Position numbers and translations under genes: made by a program | Notes under the pieces: model-generated | The model's database searches: none | Seen by the model: the letters and a program-made list of their open reading frames with translations, nothing else | Told to the model about the DNA's origin: nothing | Assembly: GCA_031424795.1 (NCBI GenBank) | Contig: JANPIC010000052.1 | Location: 1 to 23,724, forward strand | Source of the DNA: Aalborgiella sp031424795 | GTDB lineage: Bacteria; Pseudomonadota; Gammaproteobacteria; Burkholderiales; Burkholderiaceae_C | Length of the DNA stretch: 23,724 nt | Direction of reading: 5' to 3' | Shown here: one piece after another, positions 1-7,875 of the stretch | How the letters are laid out: the number at the start of each line of letters is the position of its first letter | Numbering within the stretch: the first letter of the stretch is position 1

Positions 1-3000
1 TCGGCCAGCTCGGTGTAGACGCCTTTGCGGTTGATGACCAAGGGGGCCAGCAAGCCGATATGCTGGCCTTTGAAGTTTTTCAGGAGCTGTGAGACGATGC
101 TGTCTGGCGTTTGCGGCTGTACGGCGGCACCGTCGTGGATGCAGTGCTGAATACCCAGTTTGACGTAGAGCAGTCGCAGGAAATGCCAGACTTCGGTGGT
201 GGTGCCGACGGTGGATTTACGCCCACCCCGGCTGAGGCGCTGCTCAATCGCCACTGTAGGCGGGATGCCATAGACCGCGTCCACCTCGGGCCGCCCTGCT
301 GGCTGCACGATGCTGCGGGCGTACGCGTTCAGGCTTTCCAGGTAACGGCGCTGGCCTTCGTTGAACAAAATATCAAACGCCAGCGTCGATTTACCCGAAC
401 CGCTGACGCCGGTGACGACGGTAAATTGGCCGTGCGGGATGTTGACACTGAGCGATTTCAGGTTGTGCTCTTTGGCGTTGACGATCTGGATATGCGTGTT
501 TTCTGCATGCACCGGTGGTGTTAAGACCTGCGCTGGCATGACCCAGCCGCCCTTTTCCGCCACGCCGTGCGTGCCCAATCCCAGTGCGCTGTCGTAATCA
601 CGCAAGGCTTTGCCAGTGTGCGAGCTGGGGTGGCGGCGCAGGTCGTCTGGCGTACCAACGGCGACGATTTCTCCGCCTGCTTCGCCGCCTTCGGGACCCA
701 GATCAACCAGCCAGTCGCTGGACCGGATCACGTCCAGGTTGTGCTCGATGATGATGAGGGAGTGGCCCGCATCCTGCAGCTTGCGCAAAGCGCGCATGAG
801 CTTGGCGATGTCGTCGAAGTGCAAACCGGTGGTGGGCTCGTCAAACAGGAACAGCGTGCCTTTTGTGGCCACGGGCTGCCGGCTGGAACTGCCACTTTTG
901 GCGGCTTCAGCCAAAAAGCCAGCCAGTTTGAGGCGCTGTGCTTCGCCACCGGACAAGGTCGGCACGGGTTGGCCGAGTTTGACGTATTCCAGACCCACAT
1001 CGACGATGGGCTGCAGGGCGCGGATGACGTCGCGGTCAGTGGCAAAAATCGCGGCGGCTTCGCTCACCGTTAAATTCAATACATCAGCCACATTGAGACT
1101 CTTGTCCTGACGTTGGATGTGTACCTCCAGCACCTCGGGGCGGTAGCGCAGACCGTTGCAGTCTTGGCAGCGCAGGTACACATCGCTCAAAAACTGCATC
1201 TCGATGTGTTCAAAGCCCGAACCGCCACACAAGGCGCAGCGGCCATCGCCGCTGTTGAAGCTGAATTTGGAGGTGGTATAGCCACGCTGCTTGGCCAAAG
1301 GTGCTTGGGCAAACAGCTCACGCACAGCATCCCACGCACCGACGTAACTGGCGGGGTTGGAGCGGGCGGTTTTACCGATGGGGGACTGGTCAACAAACAC
1401 CACGTCGCTGAGGTGGTCTGCGCCCAGCAGGCGATCATGCAAGCCGGGCGTGTCGGTCGCTTTGCCAAAATAACGCAGCAAAGCAGGAGCCAAAATATCC
1501 TGCACCAGACTGGACTTGCCCGACCCGCTAACACCGGTGATGGTAACCAGGCGCTGCAAAGGCAGATCAACCGTGACGTTTTTGAGGTTGTGCTCGCGCG
1601 CGCCTTCCAGGATCAAGCGTGGCGTGCTGTCGCTGACCAAACGCTGGAAACCCATGCCGATTTGTTTGCGGCCGCCCAAATAAGCGCCGGTCAAAGTATC
1701 GGCATGACGCAACTGCTCCGTCGTACCGTCGAACACGACTTGGCCACCGCGCTCGCCTGGGCCGGGGCCCATGTCGATCATGCGGTCAGCGGCCAGCATC
1801 ACGGCCGGGTCGTGCTCGACCACCACTAGGGTGTTGCCCGCATCGCGCAGGCGCAGCATGGCCTGGGTGATACGCCCCATGTCGCGCGGGTGCAGGCCGA
1901 TGCTGGGCTCATCCAGCACAAACAAGGTGTTGACCAACGACGTACCCAAGGCTGTGGTGAGGTTAATGCGCTGGACTTCGCCACCGCTCAAGGTGCGGCT
2001 TTGGCGATCCAGACTTAAGTAACCAATGCCGACATCGCACAGGTACTTGAGGCGGGTGTTGATTTCTTCATGCAACATCGCCAAAGCTTGCTGATCGCCG
2101 GAAGTGGCACTGCGCGAGGTATCTACCCCAACCACCTGCTCCACGACTTGACGGGCAAAGAACAGCCGCAGCTTGCCAATTGACAGTAGCATCAGATCGT
2201 GCAGACACAGACCTGGAAGTGCTTCTAATTGATCACGCGTCCAGACCGTACCGCTGGGCAGGAAACGCTGGGCGGGCGCAAGCACGGCATCCGCATCTGC
2301 TTTGCTACCGATGCGCCAGATCAGGCTCTCGGTTTTCAAGCGCGCGCCGTTGCAGGCTTCACACGTCGTGTAGCTGCGGTATTTGGACAGCAGCACGCGG
2401 ATGTGCATTTTGTAGGACTTGGTCTCCAAATACTCAAAGAAGCGTTTCACGCCAAACCAGTGCTGGTTCCACTTGCCATTCCAGTTGGGCGAACCGTTGA
2501 TGACCCAGTGCTTGTGTTCTGCCGTCAGCTTGTAATACGGCGTGTCGCGCGGGATGCCCGCCGCTTCGGCATGGCGCATCAGGTCGTCCTGGCATTCTTT
2601 CCAAGCGGGTGTCTGCATGGGTTTGATGGCGCCGGCGCGCAGGGTCAATTTGTCGTTGGGGATGACCAGACCGTAGTCCACCCCAATCACGCGACCAAAG
2701 CCTTTGCATTTTTCGCAGGCACCCACGGGGGAGTTGAATGAGAAGGCCGAAGGAATGGGGTCCGCATAGCGATGGTCGCTTTCTGGGCAATGCAGACCGG
2801 TGGAGAACTTCCACATCGCCCCCCCCTCATCACCTACATCACCTACAGCGCCGGCATAAACATTGACACGACCACTGCCGCGTTTAAGCGCCACTTCGAT
2901 GGCTTCAATCACGCGCGACTTGTCTGTAGTTGCGATACGGAAGCGATCAGCGACTACATCCAACAATTTGCGTGGACCGGTGACTGTTGCGACCTCGCGT

Positions 3001-3557
3001 TCCGCTTGTACTTTGGTAAAACCACTGGCCGACAACCATTGGGTGACTTCTTCAGCTGTGGTTTGCGCTGGCAACTCAACCGGAAAAGTCACGGCCAGCC
3101 GGGGATCCTCCCCCATGGCGGCAGCACGTTCCCACATCTGGGCGTAAATGGACTCAAAGGAATCATGCCGAACGGGCAGTGCCGTGTCGCGATCAAACAA
3201 CTGTGCCGCCCGTGCGAAATAGAGCTTCAGGTGATCGTTCAGCTCGGTCATGGTTCCAACAGTAGAACGCGAACTGCGCACAGGATTGGTCTGATCAATG
3301 GCAATGGCCGGAGGAACACCATCAACACGGTCTACCGCCGGCTTGTCCATGCGGTCCAGGAACTGCCTGGCGTAGGCCGAGAAGGTTTCAACGTAGCGGC
3401 GTTGGCCTTCGGCGAACAAGGTGTCGAACACCAGGCTTGATTTACCAGAACCGCTCGGCCCCGTCACAACGGTCAATTCACCGGTACGGATATCAAGATC
3501 AAGATTTTTGAGGTTGTGCTGACGCGCACCGCGGATGCGGATGGTTCCCTGTGCCAT
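1..3557 (-). CDS. uvrA: Double-length UvrA excinuclease ATPase (3' end outside window)
   Basis: This is the damage-sensing ATPase of nucleotide excision repair, which loads UvrB on distorted DNA. The frame is open from ATG at 3557 to the window edge, 1,185 codons with no stop. Walker A motifs (GxSGSGKS) have their lysines at residues 39, 681 and 1056. ABC signatures LSGGEVQR and LSGGEAQR lie in the first module. A normal UvrA (about 940 residues) has two ATPase halves; here a second UvrA module starts near residue 1016, so the full protein should be close to twice normal length. I recall such long UvrAs in Burkholderiales. The first zinc module reads C257-x2-S260 and C281-x2-C284, so one usual cysteine is a serine. 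The second module keeps two CxxC pairs. An AGGAAA sequence lies 11 nt before the ATG. The missing 3' end is only the window edge. Confidence 0.93.
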   Translation of the reverse strand, partial: MAQGTIRIRGARQHNLKNLDLDIRTGELTVVTGPSGSGKSSLVFDTLFAEGQRRYVETFSAYARQFLDRMDKPAVDRVDGVPPAIAIDQTNPVRSSRSTVGTMTELNDHLKLYFARAAQLFDRDTALPVRHDSFESIYAQMWERAAAMGEDPRLAVTFPVELPAQTTAEEVTQWLSASGFTKVQAEREVATVTGPRKLLDVVADRFRIATTDKSRVIEAIEVALKRGSGRVNVYAGAVGDVGDEGGAMWKFSTGLHCPESDHRYADPIPSAFSFNSPVGACEKCKGFGRVIGVDYGLVIPNDKLTLRAGAIKPMQTPAWKECQDDLMRHAEAAGIPRDTPYYKLTAEHKHWVINGSPNWNGKWNQHWFGVKRFFEYLETKSYKMHIRVLLSKYRSYTTCEACNGARLKTESLIWRIGSKADADAVLAPAQRFLPSGTVWTRDQLEALPGLCLHDLMLLSIGKLRLFFARQVVEQVVGVDTSRSATSGDQQALAMLHEEINTRLKYLCDVGIGYLSLDRQSRTLSGGEVQRINLTTALGTSLVNTLFVLDEPSIGLHPRDMGRITQAMLRLRDAGNTLVVVEHDPAVMLAADRMIDMGPGPGERGGQVVFDGTTEQLRHADTLTGAYLGGRKQIGMGFQRLVSDSTPRLILEGAREHNLKNVTVDLPLQRLVTITGVSGSGKSSLVQDILAPALLRYFGKATDTPGLHDRLLGADHLSDVVFVDQSPIGKTARSNPASYVGAWDAVRELFAQAPLAKQRGYTTSKFSFNSGDGRCALCGGSGFEHIEMQFLSDVYLRCQDCNGLRYRPEVLEVHIQRQDKSLNVADVLNLTVSEAAAIFATDRDVIRALQPIVDVGLEYVKLGQPVPTLSGGEAQRLKLAGFLAEAAKSGSSSRQPVATKGTLFLFDEPTTGLHFDDIAKLMRALRKLQDAGHSLIIIEHNLDVIRSSDWLVDLGPEGGEAGGEIVAVGTPDDLRRHPSSHTGKALRDYDSALGLGTHGVAEKGGWVMPAQVLTPPVHAENTHIQIVNAKEHNLKSLSVNIPHGQFTVVTGVSGSGKSTLAFDILFNEGQRRYLESLNAYARSIVQPAGRPEVDAVYGIPPTVAIEQRLSRGGRKSTVGTTTEVWHFLRLLYVKLGIQHCIHDGAAVQPQTPDSIVSQLLKNFKGQHIGLLAPLVINRKGVYTELA

Positions 3558-3570
3558 GAATGTGTTCTTT

Positions 3571-3594
3571 CCTAGATCGACTCACGATTCTAGG
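3571..3594 (-). promoter_or_regulatory. Hairpin overlapping the uvrA ribosome binding site
   Basis: The 24-nt leader segment has arms CCTAGA and TCTAGG, extended by ATCG/CGAT-type pairing with one bulged base, giving about nine pairs around a five-base loop. On the transcribed strand the last AGG of the stem is also the start of the AGGAAA Shine-Dalgarno-like sequence of uvrA. It could restrict ribosome access, or it could be a protein operator in DNA. It does not resemble the Escherichia coli LexA box. The function is inferred. Confidence 0.45.
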
Positions 3595-3657
3595 CAAGAA
3601 ATTAGGCGATAGCCGAAGTTTTTGAATTAACCTTTTAATCGACCTAAATTTTCAGTT

Positions 3658-4134
3658 TCAAACACTGCCAAGAAGTGCATTTTCTAAAGCTAATGATTTT
3701 TCTGCACCAGCAGCTTCTTTGATTTTTGGGAAAAGTTGAACAAGTTGAGAATAACTGCCCGCCGCCTCCACCGCTAAATTTAAACGAAACCCACGAAAAC
3801 CCATGCTTGCAGTGAGCTGCGTTGCCAAAGGATAAGCAAGCTTGTAGCGAGACTGCGCTTCATTCAGTTCAACAAACCCACCCAATGCCTCTGCGGCTTT
3901 CATTGGTGCATTTGCCTTTAATACAACTGGCTGATTTACTTCCTCCAGCAGACCAAGCGACACCATGTGATCAACATCAGCTCTTGTAAAGCCCAAGCCA
4001 ACCAACATGGTCAATACATCATCGAGTGAACGCTCACCATTAAAAATAATAAGGGCTGAACGCTGCCTAGGACTAAGCGTGATTGAACGATCACTGATCG
4101 CTTTTTTGCCAACTTCTGTTTTTGTTAACCGCAT
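3658..4134 (-). CDS. Conserved-looking hypothetical protein, possible winged-helix N-terminus
   Basis: I do not recognise a named family for this 158-residue protein. Residues 1-65 are basic and helical, with a pattern (RQRSALIIF, SLDDVLTML, TRADVDHMVSLGLLEE) suggesting a helix-turn-helix or winged-helix fold like that seen in some regulatory proteins. After a linker rich in Pro and Ala, residues 85-158 are helical, with no signal peptide or membrane segment. It lies 100 bp upstream of uvrA on the same strand and could be transcribed with it. No strong ribosome binding site precedes the ATG. The DNA around it is more AT-rich than the liu region. The gene is probably real because the frame is long, the composition is protein-like and both flanks are non-coding. 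A role is not assignable. Confidence 0.75.
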   Translation of the reverse strand: MRLTKTEVGKKAISDRSITLSPRQRSALIIFNGERSLDDVLTMLVGLGFTRADVDHMVSLGLLEEVNQPVVLKANAPMKAAEALGGFVELNEAQSRYKLAYPLATQLTASMGFRGFRLNLAVEAAGSYSQLVQLFPKIKEAAGAEKSLALENALLGSV

Positions 4135-4234
4135 GTCAATTTCAAAATGTTATCCATATCTACATTAGACAATAAATAAAACTTTAAACAATGAGGTTAA
4201 TCCATTAAATGCGTATTAGCAAATTAACGCAAAT

Positions 4235-4372
4235 TTAAGAAGCAATTGAAATTACTTTTGGGAAAGACATAAAACCATGCTTTTCTCCACTCATATCGAT
4301 ATCGCCGCCTTTGCTAAGCAAATAAAGTGCTACTGCTGCAAATAAGATAAATCCCACAACTATTTTCCACAT
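4235..4372 (-). CDS. Small single-pass membrane protein, 45 residues
   Basis: The frame starts at ATG 4372, seven nt after AAGGA, and encodes MWKIVVGFILFAAVALYLL, a clear membrane helix, followed by a polar tail containing GGDIDMSGEKHG. A longer frame starting at 4486 is possible, but its extra codons cross the transporter terminator at 4437-4461 and lack a ribosome binding site, so I prefer the short form. A TATACT element at 4409-4414 could be the -10 of its own promoter, although no good -35 is visible. I recall similar short MWKIVVGF-type proteins in Burkholderiales but know no function. Confidence 0.6.
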   Translation of the reverse strand: MWKIVVGFILFAAVALYLLSKGGDIDMSGEKHGFMSFPKVISIAS

Positions 4373-4436
4373 GATATTTTCCTTGTATTGTTGAATGCTA
4401 ACTAATTCAGTATATGCGCAACAAATTTGCAGACAT

Positions 4437-4461
4437 AAAAAAGCCCTCCGAAGAGGGCTTT
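4437..4461 (-). terminator. Intrinsic terminator after the transporter gene
   Basis: On the minus strand AAGCCCTC, a UUCG loop and GAGGGCTT form an eight-pair stem followed by a run of six U residues. It lies 54 nt after the transporter stop codon and should end the transcript coming from the liu region or from the transporter. The UUCG tetraloop is an especially stable loop class. Confidence 0.9.
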
Positions 4462-4514
4462 GGAGGAAGTTGTAGAGTAACGACAACTTCTTTCCTACGA
4501 CTTACGTTTAGAAA

Positions 4515-6302
4515 TTAATCGTTAGCGTAGATATCAACATCTTTCGTTTCTTTAACGAAAAGCATACCGATAACAAATGTCATGCCTGCAATAATAATTG
4601 GATACCACAAGCCGTTATACATGTTACCGGTTTGCGCCACGATAGCAAAAGCTGTCGTTGGCAACAAGCCACCGAACCAGCCGTTACCAATGTGGTAAGG
4701 CAAGCTCATGGATGTGTAACGAATACGGGTTGGGAACAATTCAACCAACATAGCAGCAATTGGGCCATAAACCATGGTCACCAAAAGCACCAGATAAGTA
4801 AGAATAGCCACAACCAAAGGTTTGTTCACCTTGGCGGGATCTGCTTTTGCTGGATAGCCTGCTGATTTCAAGGCAGCAGCCAATGCGCCAGACATGGCAG
4901 CTTCCTTGGCTTTTACAGTAGCGCCTTTGGCATCCTTATCAAAGCCGGCCAAAGCGTCTGTAGCCTTTTTGATGTCTTCTGGCTTAGCTGCAGCAGCTGT
5001 CAGGTCGGCTACTTTCTTGGTTGCAGCTTCTTTGGCAGCAGCAATATCAGCGTCAGAGGTTTTGGTCGAATCATAGCTGGCGATGACAGTTTCACCCACC
5101 TTGATGGTAGCTGGCGTGCCGGCAGGTGCTTCAACGTTGTCATAGCTCACAGAACCTGCTGACAATTTTTGTTTGGCCACATCGCAAGAGCTGGTGAACT
5201 TGACTGTACCGGTTGGGTTGAACTGGAAAGAACATTCTTTTGGATCAGAAGTAACCACAATCTTGTTTGCAAGTTGAGCGGCATGCAAATCAGGGTTTGC
5301 CGCTTTAGTCAAAGCCGTAAACACTGGGAAGTAAGTAACCACAGCCAACAAACAACCCGCCATGATGATGGGCTTACGACCAATTTTGTCAGACCATGCA
5401 CCGAAGACAACAAAGAAAGGTGTACCGATAACCAAAGAAATGGCCACCAAAATATTGGCGGTAGCACCATCAACCTTGAGCGCTTGCGTCAAGAAGAACA
5501 AGGCATAGAACTGGCCTGAGTACCAGACCACAGCTTGTCCGGCGACAAGACCGACCAGCGCCAAGATGACGATTTTCAAGTTTTTCCATTGACCAAATGA
5601 CTCAGACAACGGTGCTTTTGACGTTTTGCCTTCTGATTTCATTTTTTGGAATGCTGGCGACTCGTTCATGCTCAAACGAATGTACACAGACACGGCCAAC
5701 AACAAGATAGAGACAATGAACGGAATACGCCAGCCCCAGTCAGCAAAAGCTGCTTCACCGATGCTGGTACGCACACCCAGAATCACCATCAAGCTCAAAA
5801 ACAAACCCAACGTAGCCGTGGTTTGAATCCAAGCAGTGTAGGCACCGCGTTTGCCATGTGGTGCATGCTCAGCTACATAAGTAGCAGCACCACCGTATTC
5901 ACCACCCAATGCCAAACCTTGCAACATACGAAGTGCAATGAGAATGACTGGAGCCGCAACGCCAATACTGGCATAGTTTGGCAACAAGCCGACGATGAAC
6001 GTTGACACACCCATGATCAAAATCGTCACCAAGAAGGTGTACTTACGACCAATCATGTCACCCAAACGGCCAAAAATCAAAGCACCGAACGGACGAACAA
6101 TAAAACCAGCCGCAAAAGCTAGCAGCGAGAAGATCGTGCGGGATGCAGGATCTAAAGCAGAGAAAAACTGGTTGCCGATGATGACCGCTAAAGTGCCATA
6201 CAAGTAAAAGTCATACCACTCAAATACCGTACCCAATGATGAGGCAAAGATAACTTTCTTTTCCTCAGCAGTCATGGGCCGGTTTGCTAATGCTGTTGCC
6301 AT
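4515..6302 (-). CDS. MFS transporter, metabolite:H+ symporter type, with large periplasmic insertion
   Basis: This inner-membrane proton symporter of the ProP/KgtP/ShiA-like MHS group has 595 residues when started at ATG 6302. That start has AGGAGA about eight nt upstream; an in-frame GTG at 6332 is poorly supported. Family motifs are GTVFEWYDFYLYG (residues 24-36), GRLGDMIGRK (78-87) and GAWSDKIGRK (301-310). MHS proteins are usually near 430-450 residues. The excess is a loop between predicted TM9 and TM10 (about 335-495), containing two cysteines (C357, C373) and an Ala/Lys/Asp-rich, probably helical part (412-490). I recall related looped transporters in Betaproteobacteria. The substrate is unknown; position after the liu genes hints at a carboxylate. 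The 185 bp upstream are AT-rich and may hold its own promoter (TTGAAT 6429-6434, TATTTA 6405-6410, spacing 18, weak). Confidence 0.9.
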   Translation of the reverse strand: MATALANRPMTAEEKKVIFASSLGTVFEWYDFYLYGTLAVIIGNQFFSALDPASRTIFSLLAFAAGFIVRPFGALIFGRLGDMIGRKYTFLVTILIMGVSTFIVGLLPNYASIGVAAPVILIALRMLQGLALGGEYGGAATYVAEHAPHGKRGAYTAWIQTTATLGLFLSLMVILGVRTSIGEAAFADWGWRIPFIVSILLLAVSVYIRLSMNESPAFQKMKSEGKTSKAPLSESFGQWKNLKIVILALVGLVAGQAVVWYSGQFYALFFLTQALKVDGATANILVAISLVIGTPFFVVFGAWSDKIGRKPIIMAGCLLAVVTYFPVFTALTKAANPDLHAAQLANKIVVTSDPKECSFQFNPTGTVKFTSSCDVAKQKLSAGSVSYDNVEAPAGTPATIKVGETVIASYDSTKTSDADIAAAKEAATKKVADLTAAAAKPEDIKKATDALAGFDKDAKGATVKAKEAAMSGALAAALKSAGYPAKADPAKVNKPLVVAILTYLVLLVTMVYGPIAAMLVELFPTRIRYTSMSLPYHIGNGWFGGLLPTTAFAIVAQTGNMYNGLWYPIIIAGMTFVIGMLFVKETKDVDIYAND

Positions 6303-6487
6303 TGATGCGTCTCCTATAGATAAAAAACTCACCCCGAATGAGGTGATGCCTGAATATCAACGAATCTACTGACCGGATTCTGACAATCTGTGACAAAAGT
6401 CTCATAAATACTAGGGTTATCCCTTGGAATTCAAGAGTTATTTTTGATTTTTCTACATTGCTTTTGAATTTACTTTTGAAATTGCTT

Positions 6488-7126
6488 TTACAGACGGGCT
6501 GCGCCGACAGGAATTTTTAAAACATCATCCCAAGCCGAACCCGCAAACCAGGCGTCTTGTTTTAAATAAGCCGCCAGCATAGGCAAAGCATCCAAACCAA
6601 AAAACAGTTTTCCATCCACCTCCAATGTGGGTACACCGAAAACGCCTTTGCCGATGGCAGTCTCTGTATGCGCTTTCAACAACTCTTTTACTTCTGGTCC
6701 GTTGGGATTCAAGGCTGGTTTCAGCAAATCCACCAACATTTGAAAACGCTGCATATCTGCCGCATCTTGGCCGCCATGCCAGACATGGTGAAACAAGGTC
6801 TCAACAACGTAGCGATTGGGCAATCCTTCTGCATTACTCGCCACAGCCAAACGCAACAGACCCAAAGGGTTGAAGGGGTGTTTAGTTGGCAGTCGCATCT
6901 CTATGCCCATTTCATGTGCCAACCATTGAACCTGTCGATACGTCCAGCTTCGTTTCGGCTCAATTTCAGCAGGACCGAGTTGCCCATGATGCTTCAACAA
7001 TCCGGCAAACAGCACAGGCAGATACGTCACGTGGTAGTTCAAACCTTGCAAGGCCTCTGGCAAGCGCTCAAACGCCAGATAGGCGTAAGGAGAAATAACA
7101 TCAAAATAAAAAGTGACGTGTTTCAT
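6488..7126 (-). CDS. 2-hydroxychromene-2-carboxylate isomerase family (DsbA/kappa-GST fold)
   Basis: This 212-residue protein has the thioredoxin-like DsbA fold of HCCA isomerases, which isomerise 2-hydroxychromene-2-carboxylate in naphthalene breakdown using glutathione. The N-terminus FYFDVISPYAY carries serine 12 in place of the DsbA CxxC, as in kappa-class glutathione transferases. GVFGVPTLEVDGKLFFGLD (from about residue 161) is the typical cis-proline loop and following strand. No other aromatic-degradation gene is nearby, so the true substrate may be some other glutathione conjugate or acyl-CoA-related compound. It starts 5 nt after the stop of the YbaK-DUF1289 gene and is probably translationally coupled to it, with no visible ribosome binding site of its own. 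Confidence 0.87.
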   Translation of the reverse strand: MKHVTFYFDVISPYAYLAFERLPEALQGLNYHVTYLPVLFAGLLKHHGQLGPAEIEPKRSWTYRQVQWLAHEMGIEMRLPTKHPFNPLGLLRLAVASNAEGLPNRYVVETLFHHVWHGGQDAADMQRFQMLVDLLKPALNPNGPEVKELLKAHTETAIGKGVFGVPTLEVDGKLFFGLDALPMLAAYLKQDAWFAGSAWDDVLKIPVGAARL

Positions 7127-7131
7127 ATGCG

Positions 7132-7875
7132 TTATGCAGTCGCCAGATTTGCACGTTGTTGAATTTTGGACCAGATGCTGCGTTTGCCATCTTCACCTTC
7201 GTCGCCAATCCGCGACCAAGCCACGATTTCATCTAAGGAGCGAAAGCAACCTTCGCACAAGCCCGTATCGCCGCTCATGCGACAGACGGACGTACAGGGT
7301 GAAGGGACGACACTGGTACTAGCAAGCACCGCACGAGCAGCGTTCAAGATGCGATCCACCACTTCTCGCTGACTGCTTTGTGCAATGTCCGCCGCGCGAG
7401 TGTGCGTTAAAGTTTCCAAATCTTGCGGTTTGAGCTGAAAAACCGCATGGGGATGACCCGCAGCCGCCCACAGCGTTTCAAAACGCCAAAGTTCTGCGTC
7501 AATCAACACAACACAAGGGGTCGCATGCGCCAATGGTGATACACCCCCGATGGAAAACCCCGTTTTCTTTTTGACAAAATCCGCATCTGCACGTCCCAGA
7601 CGATCTCCACTACAAACCAAGGCTTCCACTTTGATCTGATCGACACGCTTATCACCTGAAGTGATGACCAACACAGCCGCATCGTCTGATTTACGCTTGA
7701 AGACAATACTTTTGGCGATTTGCCCCAGCTCAACGCCCAAGGCATCTGCCGCTTGCTGTGCCGTTCGCGCAGCATCGGCCAGCATCACCGGCATGTGTGG
7801 ATGATTTTTGGCCTGCAATGCACGTGCAACACGCTGCACGCCTTCGGGCAAAGCGGTCAATTCAGCACCACACAT
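7132..7875 (-). CDS. YbaK/ProX-type aminoacyl-tRNA deacylase fused to a DUF1289 domain
   Basis: Residues 1-165 match the YbaK/EbsC/ProX editing family, which hydrolyses mischarged tRNAs such as Cys-tRNA(Pro): the conserved pieces are IAKSIVFKR (53-61), VITSGDKRVD and GFSIGGVSPLAH (106-117). Residues 190-240 form a DUF1289 domain with four cysteines (C194, C198, C207, C210) in PCTSVCRMSGDTGLCEGC, then SLDEIVAWS and KRSIW. DUF1289 is normally a separate small protein, probably metal-binding. The frame crosses the junction without interruption. I chose ATG 7875, which overlaps the mvaB stop by one base and has AAGGA seven nt upstream; the GTG one codon earlier is less well spaced. Confidence 0.88.
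   Translation of the reverse strand: MCGAELTALPEGVQRVARALQAKNHPHMPVMLADAARTAQQAADALGVELGQIAKSIVFKRKSDDAAVLVITSGDKRVDQIKVEALVCSGDRLGRADADFVKKKTGFSIGGVSPLAHATPCVVLIDAELWRFETLWAAAGHPHAVFQLKPQDLETLTHTRAADIAQSSQREVVDRILNAARAVLASTSVVPSPCTSVCRMSGDTGLCEGCFRSLDEIVAWSRIGDEGEDGKRSIWSKIQQRANLATA

Noticed and set aside
2815..2830. Possible frameshift in uvrA at the C8 run
   Set aside because: Reading through the run keeps the UvrA frame, and conserved UvrA sequence continues on both sides, so the gene is intact here.
111..3440. Long plus-strand frames opposite uvrA (for example 567-1073, 1113-1829, 2772-3440)
   Set aside because: They lie in the codon register complementary to uvrA, have no family match that I recognise and no ribosome binding sites. 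They are shadows of a constrained gene.
3591..3620. Further 44-bp repeat copy upstream of uvrA
   Set aside because: Only a 10-base stretch (TTAGGCGATA) matches; the flanking blocks in the same register match at chance level.
6303..6332. Longer transporter start at GTG 6332
   Set aside because: ATG 6302 has a clear AGGAGA upstream, while the GTG has none, and the extra residues do not resemble the family.
6460..6490. Tandem CTTTTGAA-like repeats downstream of the isomerase gene
   Set aside because: They are short and imperfect in AT-rich DNA and most likely low-complexity sequence.
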